A DNA stretch of 64,000 bases from Isoetes taiwanensis (taxonomy: Eukaryota > Streptophyta > Lycopodiopsida > Isoetales > Isoetaceae). The stretch lies in contig JAJEKV010000005.1 in NCBI GenBank assembly GCA_021234155.1, positions 15,722,826 through 15,786,825 of the forward strand, written 5' to 3'. The notes below the pieces were generated by a model that was not told the origin of the DNA, made no database searches, and saw nothing but the letters and a program-made list of their open reading frames with translations. A program made the position numbers and the translations under genes. Below are positions 1 to 12,329 of the stretch, piece by piece. The stretch's first letter is position 1. Every line of letters starts with the position of its first letter.

Positions 1-285
1 ACCCCTCTTCCTAAGGAAGTTAGCGCCCCTCGGAGTGGCTGATGCGGCTTCTAAAAGCCGATGATACTCACACCTATGCCTACACAAACGCTTAATCCGC
101 AAATGGATTGTCGCCCACAAATACACCTGCTAGCTCCAACTCATATTTATTGTGGGTTTGGGAAGAAGCGACACTTCGCGGGATACGCCGAGGTGACCCG
201 CTTTCATCAGGTGATGTAATGCGGAAGGCAGATGTAGTATTCTCTCGCTCGCCGAAGAGCAGCTCTCCGACCGGACCGCCTTCCG

Positions 286-375
286 CTATTTACCGGGTCG
301 GGCTTCAGGGATGCCTTTGTCTGTGTCGGCGACATCCTCCGCCATGGCTATCACTTCGTAAGTGACCTCCTTCTC
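286..375 (-). pseudogene. coding-like scrap, unidentified
   Basis: Thirty codons read open on the minus strand and end in a stop at 286-288. The composition is protein-like and acidic, beginning EKEVTYEVIAMAEDV and continuing to a PEARPGK end. The surrounding 1-480 bases are more GC-rich than what follows. I do not recognise the family. The overlapping plus-strand frame at 108-365 looks like an antisense shadow. It may belong to the same decayed element as the LTR-like repeat just downstream, which is inference from proximity only. Confidence 0.3.
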
Positions 376-662
376 CGGTTTAGAAGACCTTACCCGGCGA
401 TACTCGGCCGATGGAAGGATGAATTATGCCTAGGTCCGGGCGAGGCTCGTCTATATCGGAAGTGGGCTATGTATAGAGGCGGCTAGGCTATCATTCGGAG
501 ATCATTGGCCACACTTGATCCAGTCTCAGATATTGGTTTTGACTCGAAAGGCTCGCTGGGCTTAGGCCTTTTATTTTATCTAGCATTGTGGATTTGCTAC
601 GGGGCATAGTCCCCGAAGCCTGCGGCATCGGGCTAGTCCTCACCGCTTGATTTGGTTTCGCC

Positions 663-761
663 TTTTTGGTTTTAATGGGCTTCGTCCCTCGAGGTTTCAC
701 TGGCTTTTGCCCCTCTTTTGTATTAGGTCCCATAACTCGATTGGGTTCCTGCGGACGCTTT
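663..761 (+). repeat. LTR-like dispersed repeat, copy A
   Basis: This stretch shares ordered blocks with 26961-27070 in the same orientation: a GGGCTT..GTCCC block, a GGCTTT..CCCC block, then GGTCCCATAAC, a Y-rich ATT-GGGTT block and CTGCGG. The order and spacing are kept while the bases between have diverged. Such GT-rich and T-rich blocks are common in plant LTR ends, so an old LTR fragment is the best guess. Strand is set by convention only. Confidence 0.45.
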
Positions 762-768
762 AAAATTA

Positions 769-808
769 CCTTCCTTCCTTCCCTTCCTTCCTTCCTTCCT
801 TCCTTCCT
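769..808. repeat. (TTCC)n microsatellite
   Basis: About forty bases of TTCC tetranucleotide repeat, with one interruption near its centre. It directly follows the LTR-like repeat. Confidence 0.9.
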
Positions 809-809
809 A

Positions 810-3160
810 ATGCATGCACTATATTTAATTTCACTTACGTAATATTTTATATTAACATTATAGTAGATTGGATATATTGCTTCCAATAGGTATATATTTA
901 ACTAACCTGTTATATACAATCCTTTTACTTTTAATTCCTTTAAGATATTATGTCATCATACAATTCATCGTAGGCACTACTTATTTTCTCACCAAGATTT
1001 TTGTTCATTTATCAGTATGGCTAGGGTTTATAATTAATCGATGGGTGAAAGCATGTTAGGCCTACATAAAATTACTAAAGGCATTTCTTCAGGTACCTTC
1101 CTCAGTAAAGGTACATAAGAATTGTATTTTAAAGTACCTAGACTAAGGCAAGATTGACTAAAAGAAATTGTGTTATGTTCAAGAGTAGTAGTACATACAT
1201 GTTGTAAGGTAATTTTGTGATGTCAAGAAGATGTTAAGAACTCAAATATATCATCATCTTTGACTACCTGCAGTATTTCCTGTGTAGTTTCCAACATGTA
1301 GGCCCTCTAACATGTTTTTACTCCGATCCAAGTGTTGGAGCGGGTGACTCGTCATACTTAGTTGGTGATATCAACCTTTTTGAGCATGTATATACTTTTA
1401 TAGTTGCTATAATTTATGAAAAGATAGACAAATTCTTATTATATTTGTCAAAGACCCCATAGGTTACTTTAATTGCCTTTGGAAGGAATTACATCCTATA
1501 TAAGGTTTAACTAAGATTTTATGTAATTGATATCTTACTTGTCTCTGATACTAAGATATTCATGCATGTAAAAAACTATCTATGCAGCTTATTATGATAC
1601 ATGCCCTCATGGAGGTGCTATCAATGCCTTCGCATACAGTATATACTCTTAAGATTGGTTCACAACTCCCCGACACTTCTAGAGTTGCTAGGCTACTAGC
1701 TCATTCCTCATAGGTGTGAATGCAAAATTGATCATATGAAGAGAAAATTCTTTATACTTTTTTTCCATCATGCATTCTATCTACACTTAGATGCAAAGCC
1801 TCTCCTCATCTTAGTTGTCACACCCGCCAAGGCTAGAATACATCCCCCCCATTGAGCCGGTGTTGACTAATTTGAGACACTTAATTTGGTCGTTGCATTG
1901 CTTCTTTAATTCGCCCCCGCCAGTAATTGGCTATCACAATAATCTTGCATGTCAAGGAGACATAGACATTAAGCATCTATCCATCTTACGCCCACGTGCT
2001 TTGACTACTTCATATGAACTCATTGTGGGTGTACCATCACTTGATGGCGATTCAACCCTTAAAAATGGTGGTTCACCCTAAGATTGAACCCCCCACTCTC
2101 TTCTAAGAAAAATGGTCCTTACACCTCAATGTAGTCCCCTATCCCCTAATTGATGCTGTCATAACATCCTCGTACCATTCCCATCTACCCAAGAGGCTAT
2201 ATGACTCAATTCCAAATTCCATTAAATTACTGCTAGGGCCTTTAGCTAACATATTTAACCGCCTATGATGGATGCCATCATGTTTAATATATCTATCCCT
2301 AAGCTGATGAGTTACCGAATTATTTAATAATTCTAAAATTGCAAGGTTTTATCATCATGACAATCTTTCGTCAAAAAAAAGATCATGTGATTAATGCACT
2401 TCTTATTTTGATACACCTTATATGTACTATTCCATTTTACATCTCTAGAGATCCCCCTTTCCCTTTCTCTACTTATTTACTCTTGACATTCCTACAATTG
2501 AATTGATGTCATCATAACAAGTTAGCCTAATTTGTTAGATTACTTTTCCTTCTCGATATTAGATTATTCCTGAGGTACTCAGCTTTAGCGCTACGGTCAA
2601 CAATTATCCTAGCAATGATTCCTTCCTTAGCGAGGGTGATCAATCTCACCAAAGTGGTTTCAATATGTTGATAACCGTTAACAATCGTATATAATTTTAG
2701 TTACTCCTATGCATTTCCTTCCTAATCGCTGGATTTCTTTTTAGCTTCAACTTCTTGTATAAATCCCTTCAAGAGAAAAAATATAGAATGCCTTCCTAAT
2801 CCCATTATGGATGTTATCATCCATAAGCCTATCCTACTGACTATATGATCGGGAAGGCCTCAATCTTGGTTCGATTCATCCACTCGCTACAGTTCCTCTT
2901 TATGTATAAGGCTTTGAGTTGCTGCACTCGAGCTCCTCCCTCGGCGTAGAGGCTTCAACTTTTCTTCATTAGGAGGCTTCCCATTGCTGGTGGTTTTGAT
3001 GCATGTGAAGTTGACCACTTGAACCCATTATGTTACTCGCAAAGCCTCTAAGGTGGTTTCTATGACAAACATTCTCCCCATGTTGAATTCTTCATCTGGC
3101 GCTTAAAAGGATGCCTCGATTCAGCCCGATGCTGTTGTTGTGATTCTTGCCGAGTTTATT
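810..3160. other. AT-rich stretch, no gene seen
   Basis: Open frames here are short (for example 868-1059 and 1815-2081) and have no recognisable domain; the first is a hydrophobic run typical of AT-rich chance frames. A tRNA B-box-like string at 2869-2878 has no A box at a suitable distance. I see no element I can name. Confidence 0.5.
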
Positions 3161-3236
3161 GCCGTGATTTAATGCGCTGAGTATTGCCGCCAGCTTGTGC
3201 CTTTAATCTGTCCGCGACTCTTTTCTTCGACCGCTA

Positions 3237-3355
<119 letters not shown>

Positions 3356-3649
3356 ATAACAAGGGGGAAAATATGCATGCAAGGCATATAGCTTACATTA
3401 ATATGATTACAAATACTACTAAAGCTATTAGGCCCCTTGGTGTTCCCTCGAGGTGCACACGCATCTATGGCATTGTTGTCATGTTCTCCTAGTGCGTCAG
3501 CATGAAGATCTTATGGCATCCTCTTATTTGTATCAGTCAGCTCGTTCGATTATAGACTTCTTTTGATATGTTTGAGCCTTAATGTCTCGCCGGTCAGCGT
3601 GACAATTTGCTTCGCTTCACATGCTAACTAAGGATGTGACTCCGCCGCT

Positions 3650-6280
3650 GATGCTTCGCTACAGTAGGTCCGGCTTTAATCTTGTTCTTAGGTATACACT
3701 GTTTCCTCTACAATGTCCTCAAGGATCTCTGAGGTGCCTCTTGAAGTTGTGCGCAATTCCTCCTGCCAGACTCAGAAGGAGTTGTTCTTCATCGTAAATT
3801 TTGCCTGGAATCACATTCTTGGCTTCACAAGTTGCATGCAAGTTGTCGTGAGGCTTGCGGATATTTCTATTGATTCACATTCTTTTAATAGCTTTCCCAG
3901 TTTTCTCCATCGAGCTTCATCTTACCTGCTTGATCTCCTCGATTTGATGGTTAGGACATTATCCCGCTCTACCTGCTATGCTGCTTCTAGTCTTGGTAGG
4001 TACCTTCATTGCACTTGATCACACTTCCGCTTGAACTTTGTGTTGATTGCTGTGTTCTCCGCCTCTCTCCCGGCTTGTGTCCTTTTCATTCTCCTCAATA
4101 CATGTGCATCTTCCTCGGCGTAGTAAAGCCTCAAGCACTCCTCCGATTGGTTTGCTGCCTGGATGATGTACTCTTATATATGTGAGGCTTGACCCTGTTG
4201 AAGAACTTCTTCAGCCTAGATCTACTCTTGTCCTTGAATAGGTCAGCTATTGTCTTGAGCTCTCTTTGGCCGGGTTGCGCTTCGGATTACTATCCCCGCT
4301 TCATTAAGGTGTTGAATGCTTCTATCTTGGGCGCTGGAGGTCCCTCGTAGCCCAGATAACTTCTTTGGCTTCTTTGTTCTAATTGCTGGTAGGAGTTACT
4401 TGACGGCTTCATATCACCTAGTTGAATGAGCATAGTCATAACCTGCCGCTTGTGAAGCCTTTCTTAAGTGTATATCCATCCGCATGGTATGTTACAAACA
4501 TCACCATATAGTGCGTGATTATGGTCGCCGAGAGGTTGTTGCCTCCTCATTGCCTACATGCTCGTCGTCTCCGGTAATTCCTTTGACGTACCGTCGGGCT
4601 TTATGGAGGTCGCGGTCGCAGCTTTCTTTAAGATGATGTTTGGTCATTCCTCCTCTCGCTGTTGAGGGCACTCCATGTCATTAGTATATTGTCACACAAG
4701 AGGTAGAGTTGCATCCCAAAGATGCTCGCCGCAAGCCTAGATGGTGCAAATGTAAGTGATCTCGGATGAATTGCATTATCTCTCATCTTGACATTGTAGC
4801 CGGACGTTTATCTTCTACTTGAGGCGGCTTCGGCGTCCAGGAGTCGCTTGGCTTGGGTTTTGGTTGTTCTCTATATTTGCTCTTCCATTTGAACACTTTG
4901 CTCTCGCTATACCTTGGTTCTTTTACTATCCTTTGGGCAAATAAGGAAGGAGTTTGATGCAAAAAACACCTAAACCCTAAAACATGATCCTAATTTTTGT
5001 ACTCATGTGTGAGCACCCAATACTTATATGATAGGACATATATATAATTATATTAGGGATTTTAAATTCATCCAGCACTTTTCTAATTTTAGTAGAAGAG
5101 GATATGCTTAAATGTTTATACTCCTTCGATTTTCTCTCCCTCCACCACGCTTTGATTCTTCGGTCGAGCAGCATCTTCACTCGCTTTGACTCCTCGGTTC
5201 CTTAAGGTCATAAGCTATGTACTATAGTTGACCTCGCCAGGTATGATCTCGAGGTCGTTATCCCAAGTCGCAGAACGCCTTGATGAACCTTTGATGTTGA
5301 AAAATGCCCTCCTTACTCCCGCTGCGGGAGGTCATGACTACTCGCTAACGCCCTATATGCAAAGCAGGTGTCGCTACAAGAAGATGTAGTGCCATTGATC
5401 GTGCTTTTGAGTAATGCATCACTCAAGTTGAGCAGCCAGCATTCTTGCATGTCGCTCTAAGATAGCGACGTCAAGCAGATGCTGGGTTTCAGCCTCTACC
5501 AGCTTGAATTTCTTTTGAGCACTTAATTCTCGTTGCTTTTGAACTTTGCTTCGCTATAGATGCCTCTAATGCCTAGAAATGTGTCATCCATTGCATGCCA
5601 TCGCCTCCCTCCTCGAAGTTGCCTTTGAGTGGTCTCAGGGTTGTTGGCTGATCGGCTCCTCCGGCTCTTTGGGTCGCGTCCACCTAGAGTCTTGAGCTAC
5701 TTGACTGAGGTGTGGAATCATCCTTCCTTGGATTTGCAAAGGCCGGGACCGGAATTTTGTTCGCATTCTACTATCCCTCCTGGATCTTGCCCCCGGCGTC
5801 GAGTATATGCCTTCAAGCTCCGGATGTGCCTTCCCTATTGGTGTGTCTCCTTTTCCTCGACAGATCCCCTATTTTTTGGGAATCGATGAAGTCATATTAC
5901 CTATTACTAGGGCAAGGGATTGAGCTCACATGGCTGACTTGGGTGTTCTCCAGCTGTGTAGCCGCTTTTGTTGATGTTGCTTGACATCCACTTGAGCTGC
6001 TTGGCCGCGTAGATCGATGGTTCGCTTATTTGCAATCTTCGTCGCTAAGAGAATTGTCGCTTTCAAGGAAGATTATACTCTTTAACCCTAACTCATGGGT
6101 GGATGCGCTAATCTGTGTTTCGCTCTACATACTCTTGCACCCTTATGTTTCCGGCGCTCTTCCATTTGAACTCGTAGCGCCGTCGAAGGGATTGAGATTT
6201 CTTTTCTCTCATTGTAGCTCATGGATGTGGCACCGGGTGCTTCGACAAAATACAGAAGCACCTCATGCATGATTAACATA
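3650..6280 (-). pseudogene. decayed coiled-coil-rich coding region, unidentified
   Basis: Several minus-strand segments in shifting frames look like real protein. Near 5410-5560 there is a run of about 43 residues (SKVQKQRELSAQKKFK, then a Leu/Ala/Glu/Arg-rich helix). Near 4380-4440 there is QVMTMLIQLGDMKPSS. Near 4174-4260 there is a basic helix with LKTIADLFKDKSRSRLKK. At 4005-4175 there are 57 open codons including RLYYAEEDAHVLRRMKRTQ. Charged heptad-like spacing suggests long coiled coils. A possible 5' part is the frame at 6088-6279 (minus). Stops and frameshifts separate the segments. I do not recognise the family; a retrotransposon gag or a transposon-associated coiled-coil protein are both possible. 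Confidence 0.45.
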
Positions 6281-6844
6281 TATCTTCCATTCGATGAAGG
6301 TTATTGATAGTACAAGCAGTCTCAGACCATCATTTCATTGGGTTGTATGGAGTGTGTTTGCCATAGTGCTTCCCTCCTCTAATCAGTTTCACTCTCCTCC
6401 CTTTTTGTCGATCATTCAATGTCTTCAAAAAGTCATGCCCCTTGCCTTCCCTTGGTTCTAGCCTTGTAATCTGAAAAGCTATTGCTTCTATTTCTAAACA
6501 AACCCTAGTTTGGGAGAAAAGAATTTAGGTTTGAGCAATTTTATCATTTGAGGTGGAGTATACTACTTTTAGCCTATTGCAACAAATTTCAAAGATTTGA
6601 GCCGATAGCTCAACTTCTTATGAAGAACTGAAGTTTTTGACCTCTTCACACGGCATGTAGAGGCTATCTAAAAATTTTCTGATTGTGGCCTTTGCATGCA
6701 CTTTGTGGGAAAGTGGTCACCAATTGCTTAGGTCCTAGATGACTCCAAAGTTGATATGGAAGGCCGAATCCTACTTATTTCATTGCAGTTGCATATGTCT
6801 CATTCCTTAGTTTCCTATATTGGGACAAGTCTAGGATACGTAGG

Positions 6845-7375
6845 ATCAAAGGTCACCACTCACACACAGCCACTGCAGGCACTTCTAAAATTTTCTAATG
6901 GCCCCAGTGGTGTGACTCTCCGTGAGGGGTCACCCTTTTTTATACTTAACTCTTAGTTCCTTATAAACAGCTTAGTGTTAGAACACACATTCCTAGCTTA
7001 AACTCAAGCTTTAAGCTAGTCCCGAGCTATCGATTACCTGCTAAATTATGCATCTATCTAGGTCAACATGTAATTCAATTCATCACACAAATGCCATCAC
7101 CCCGGATTGGCTCCCCGGGCAAGACTTTGTGAGGGGTCACCCCTTTTTACTCAAACTTTCAATTTATGCTGTTTGTTGTTAAGTGACATACTGTGATCTA
7201 GCCTTCCAAATTTAGGATTGCTTTCGCTCTACACTATCGACACACCACTATGCATCTATCTAGGTCAATATGGGTCCACCACTCAGCACCGTGGCGCTGG
7301 TAAGCACTTCCTAAAATTTTCGAATGGTTCTCGCCACACTCAGGAGTGGTCAGCACCTTTTGGCCATAATTTTCC
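6845..7375. repeat. diverged ~200-bp tandem repeat
   Basis: The 19-base string ATGCATCTATCTAGGTCAA occurs at 7048-7066 and 7250-7268, an offset of 202 bases. A GTGAGGGGTCACCC block recurs near 6921 and 7131. A CACTTCYWAAAATTTTCKAATGG block recurs near 6878 and 7306. Together these indicate two to three diverged copies in the same orientation. The element family is not recognised. Confidence 0.6.
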
Positions 7376-7399
7376 ATGTGTTTTTACTATTTCTTCCTA

Positions 7400-10300
7400 A
7401 CGAACATTATTATTCTCGCCATCGCTCTAAGGATTGGAATTTTTTCCCAATTTCGGTATTCATGCTTCTTGGGATTTCAACTCAAGACTAAAGATCTGTA
7501 CATCAGTTAGTAATTACTAGGGAATGGTCGCTGCTCGGGATCTTGGTTCCGCCAAGATCATGCTCGATACCATCGTGATCGCCTCCTACTTCCTACGAAG
7601 TTCCCATCATATCGTGGCGGGGCGTAGTTCATCCCCTTTGATGCTCAACCGGGTAATATCTGACCTCCACGCCAATCCCAATGCTGGAATCACAAGGAGG
7701 AAGAGTGGATGGATGATACGGCCCTCGCTTCCTCTCCTTCAGGTCTAGTCATGGTATAATTTTAATAAACATGAGCATACATGACATCAATACATCAATA
7801 AGCTCACCCCAAGGTTGAACACATCATAACATAACATACTTAACAACATCAACATACAATAGCAACAAAAGGGAATCCTACCTCAGCCTCGCATCATGGG
7901 GGATCAACTGACGCTTTGGTCTCCGTGGTCAAATGCATCAATTCATGGCAATTGATTGGGTTGGCATAAGAACATGGTTGTTGGGTAGTCCACTCCATCC
8001 TGCCTCTCCCATGCACACCTCAGAGTAGGTTGAAAAGTATTGGGATCGACTGTGAGGCTTCCAATGGCATATACAGTTAAGAGGGCTACTGCTGCTGGGG
8101 TTGCATCTCCCCACATGAGGCGTGTGGACGAGTCACTCTCCCTCCAGAGGCATGCTGTATGCCCATCACAAAGTGCTAGGAGGGCCACCTACTCAGATTC
8201 AATTTTGAACTCCCATTGAAGGTGACGAGATCACCCAAGAGGTGGTCGAAGCTCATGTCTTGCCTCCACACACATGCTGGCAAAACCATTAAGCCTAGCT
8301 CCACTAAGATCCCTCGGTGAAATACACACCGAGGGGATCAATCAGGATGGGAAAATACCCCATCCACCTAATTAGCTCCGTACTTAACAATTCACAACTA
8401 CAAAGGGCTCCTTGGTGGAGACGGACAGATGAATGTAAACTAATGAGGCTATCTAGGATCATCTGCAAGGAGTTTTAGGTCTCTACCCCTTCCTAATGGC
8501 ATAGGAGAGTACAAGTAGGGAGTGGAACCAACAACATCATCAAAGAACGAAATGGTGAACAACATCCAACTTATCATTAAATACAGTTAGGTCTCCTTGC
8601 TAGAGCTTGTGATCTCAGATCTTTTATACATTCTGTAAGGCTGAACTATTAACATGCTAACCACTAGCTCATTATGGATTCAAAAAGTCGGAAACATTGC
8701 ACAACGGGAATTTTTAATTCTACTTTACCTGATCCCTGACTCAGCTCCAGCTCCCTCGAATGCATCCATGCTCATTAGAGTCAAGGCAATGCGGCAAACG
8801 CTTCATCAGGCAATGTAACTAGGGTCTTATTTGCCTGGGAATAGGTCTGTGAAACCCTAACAGGAAAGAAGAAAGGTTTAGGGTTTCCTTTGGTTCCCTT
8901 TATGGAACTTTAGGTTAGTTAGGAATGGACCAAAATTAGTACTACACACTTGGCAAGGGGGTTTTAGTTGTATATGTTTAAATACACACATGCACAACTC
9001 ACTATAGGCTGCCCCCTCAGGTGTGCTTTGGCATTACCCGCTCCTAGGCTAATTCATCCTAGTGCCATCCTAGTTTCAAGTACATGTCATGGATGACATG
9101 TACATGTGACGTAGAGATAATTTTTTTTGAGCCATGCTATCCAAGTGTATATCCTCCTTACCTTTTGAAACTAATATTATGATATTCTTACTAGATCTTG
9201 TATACTATTGGTATCACTTTGTATGCATATCTTGACTACAGTATAGGCCACTATATGGTACCATGCCACCGCCCCAGCCCTCGTAAGATCTTAATAATTT
9301 GCTTTTCATAATCTCTTAACCATATATGTTCATATTTAATTTTCATAGACCTCTATATCCATTAGGAGCATCAAGTTGAATAGTTTTGCAAATTCCCTTT
9401 GTAACCATTGATCAGGGACTCTTCACCTATAATTGTCTCTACAGATTTCACCATAACAATTCAATAAACATTTGCTCCTAAATTTCCTCTTCATACCCCC
9501 TCTTCTTTTCGCTTCTATTCTTCTTTAGTTTAAACTCACCCTTCTAAAATGCTTCACGCCAATAGGACTAGCCATGCAAGATTATGAAAAGATCATGTAT
9601 TTTTTTTGGAAGAAGGTGTATGACCGTTAGTTACTTTGTAGCAATTCTATTATCTATACCCAAATATGTCATTTGGTATTGTATTCCCTTTTTATCTATG
9701 ATTTGTTTAGGGCCAAATTGGTCCTCACGTCAGCAAAATATTGGCCACATAATAATTTCTAGCAATCCTTCAGACACATTTATCTTCTTTACCTGCTTGT
9801 CCATCCTTTGAAAGGCTTTTTCTCTCAATATCGTGCTTCTCCACTCCTCGTAGGATATGTTTTGCTCTTGAAGAAGAAGGAGCTCACAAAGTAGTCTAAG
9901 GTCGGCTACAACAGAAATGGACAAGCACCGGAGGTGCCAATTTCCTTGCCGTGATGTGATCTCGCACTAAATCAAGGCTACTAAGAAATACAACTCCACT
10001 AAGCAGATGGTATCCTGCATCTAACCGTGTTCTGGACCATTTTTATTTCAATTCTACTCATAATTTTGGCTAGATGTTTCTAGTCTCGATGTCTTTCCCA
10101 TGTTCTCCTTCTAACCCCTTCCGAATACGACCCAACTTTTCAACCTTATTCCCCACTTACATTACATTTTATATATATTATCGATTCCTTTCGTGCCCAG
10201 ACATTTAATTCTAGCTTCTAGTTTACAGCTTTTGAGCAGGATCTTCTCCTTTGGTTTGAGTAAACATGCTCATTTCTCGCGGATCCAAAATGTTAACCAT

Positions 10301-11780
10301 CTTGTCAAATATAACTTCGCTATGCACTGCTTCCTATGGCAACTTTAGGCCAAATGGCCTGGCAATGTGGCTGGTAATTATTGCCACTTTAGCTTTTTTA
10401 ATTCCATTGTAAACCCCAGACCAAAGTCTCTAAACTATCTAGATTTCATGGGATTTTTGCATCTCCGGTGGATTCTCGACAGTTTGCTTAACATGCACAT
10501 GTTTCTTTACATGTACAGTTTGCTGGCTCTATCGCTCTTAACTCTACATAGATTTAAGAGCTGACACTCGCTATAGAAGTTTATATGTACAGGAGTTACT
10601 CTCTTGTGTGCCATTTACATTTTATAGATGGAATATTCATTATAAGCTCCTACTAGTTATAGTTAGTGTAGGAGATTACTTTGATACGGTGCTTTGCAAA
10701 ACATCCTCAAATCACCGTTCCGGCTAACCAAGGAAATGCACCTATTCCCAAGCAGCCTTGGCTTGCAGATATCCGGCCACATAGTCAGCCTTTAATAAGC
10801 TTAACAGCTTCACGAGATAAGTTCTACTTACCGCTCAATGATCTTATATTTGAGCTATTTTTACAAATTTATATGTCAGATATAGTATTAGTGTAGATCT
10901 CTTAGTTCACTATCCATGTATTTTATCTCTAGTTCCTCGATAGCTATTCTTGTTAGAATTATAGAACCTGTTTTAAGTTATTCATACCGGAAGATTAGCC
11001 TGCAGCCTTTATTTACATGTTAGTTCGAATGTCTATGGGCCTATTAGCGTTAATTATAATTATATATGACCTTTAAATAAGTGTCGCCTATAATTAGCTT
11101 GCATTTTCGTAAACCTAGCAAGATATTCTCACAAACGCGGCCTATGACTTGTTTTCTAGTCAGCTTTCTTTCACTTCAACTCACCAACGTACTCAAAATT
11201 GGTGATTCTTTTAGATATGAATTGCGCCAATCGCTACATGAAGAACAAAATTAATCACCATATGCTTTCGATCTCTAATATATATTAAGCAAGCTAAGCA
11301 TATGGATATTTAACTTCGTGATTTACGTTGGTTCAGCCTCTACATTTCAACCTGCTAGGAGTTCTCCATGGGCTTACTTGTTACCGTACACCTTATTTCA
11401 CAGAGTCGCTATAGCTTATTCTCGGTCAGAAATTTAGGTTGTATTTATTTTCCTTTACCCCATATGATAATCTCAGTTGAATGACCTTAATAAACAGGGC
11501 GCTTTGGTTTCGATCTATTTTGACGAAGTGCTCTCTATGCATACAGTGAAGGGCGATAAGACTGCTTCATTATTATAGTATATTACTAATTTAAACCTAT
11601 CTTCGCTAATGGTGAAGGCATGCTAAGCCGGATAGGTTCCTTTGCTTCACCCATATAGATTCTGAGCTTTTACCCATTAGCTAACCTGCCCTTTCGCTCT
11701 CACCATGGAAAACCCAACTTTATCCCTCTGATAGATTAATTGAATAAGAGATTGATAAAGTTTATTACTCAAAATGCCAA
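7400..11780. other. gene-free stretch
   Basis: Only short frames occur, such as 7943-8188 and 9730-9924 on the minus strand and 7524-7748 and 9584-9811 on the plus strand. None shows a domain, a signal peptide or a run of conserved-looking residues that I can assign. No tandem array was noticed. Confidence 0.45.
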
Positions 11781-11905
11781 AGACTCATGGTGGTGTGTGA
11801 AACCATGGAACATCATATTATGCCCTTTTACATTACGACAATAGGAAATCTTCCAAGGAAGTTGTTCATGCATCAAAACATTATAACTTGGTTTATGGAA
11901 GATGA

Positions 11906-12325
11906 TCTATTGATAATAATATTTTTGATCGATTTCATTTATATTTCTGGCGTGATGATATGGTATTGCATCATTCTCTTATGTTTGTATACAATTCTAC
12001 TCTTGTCAATTTATCTAGATTATTTTCATCCCCTCACGCTTCTGCCTTCGAGAGAAAGTATGTTTATGGATCTATTTTTTGCCCTGATGCTCTTTATCGT
12101 ATCTTTAGGAATTCAGATCGAGACCGTCGGCCTTCTGTGGATGTGGTGTCTGAAGCTGGGTCTTATTTTTCCAAATGGAACTATAAGGCTCTAAAAGTCC
12201 AGAGAGTTTCTAGCTCTTTCACTGTGCTCAAAAGGTTTTTGATGGCAAGGTTGGTTTATGCATTGCATCTAAAAAAGATACATCAACAGAGTATTCTAGG
12301 AGATGACATACCCAAAAAAATGTAG
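11906..12325 (+). CDS. unidentified open frame, possible exon or relic
   Basis: About 138 codons read without a stop; the first Met is at 11960 (121 residues). The residues look protein-like: DNNIFDRFHLYFWRDD near the start, then HASAFERKYVYGSIFCP and DVVSEAGSYFSKWNYKAL. It has mixed charge, aromatic residues and no low complexity. A second frame at 11787-12194 overlaps it and may hold the upstream part after a frameshift. I do not recognise the family. It could be a host exon or part of a decayed element. It is one of the longest open stretches in an AT-rich context, which is the main reason for listing it. Confidence 0.3.
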   Translation, partial: SIDNNIFDRFHLYFWRDDMVLHHSLMFVYNSTLVNLSRLFSSPHASAFERKYVYGSIFCPDALYRIFRNSDRDRRPSVDVVSEAGSYFSKWNYKALKVQRVSSSFTVLKRFLMARLVYALHLKKIHQQSILGDDIPKKM

Positions 12326-12329
12326 GATA

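Noticed and set aside
868-1059. Hydrophobic frame as a membrane protein
   Set aside because: AT-rich DNA yields such Ile/Leu/Tyr/Phe-rich frames by chance, and no supporting context exists.
2869-2878. GGTTCGATTC string like a tRNA B box
   Set aside because: No A box or cloverleaf stems at the needed distance.
4970-4982. CCTAAACCCTAAAA as telomere-like repeat
   Set aside because: Only about one and a half units; far too short for a telomeric array.
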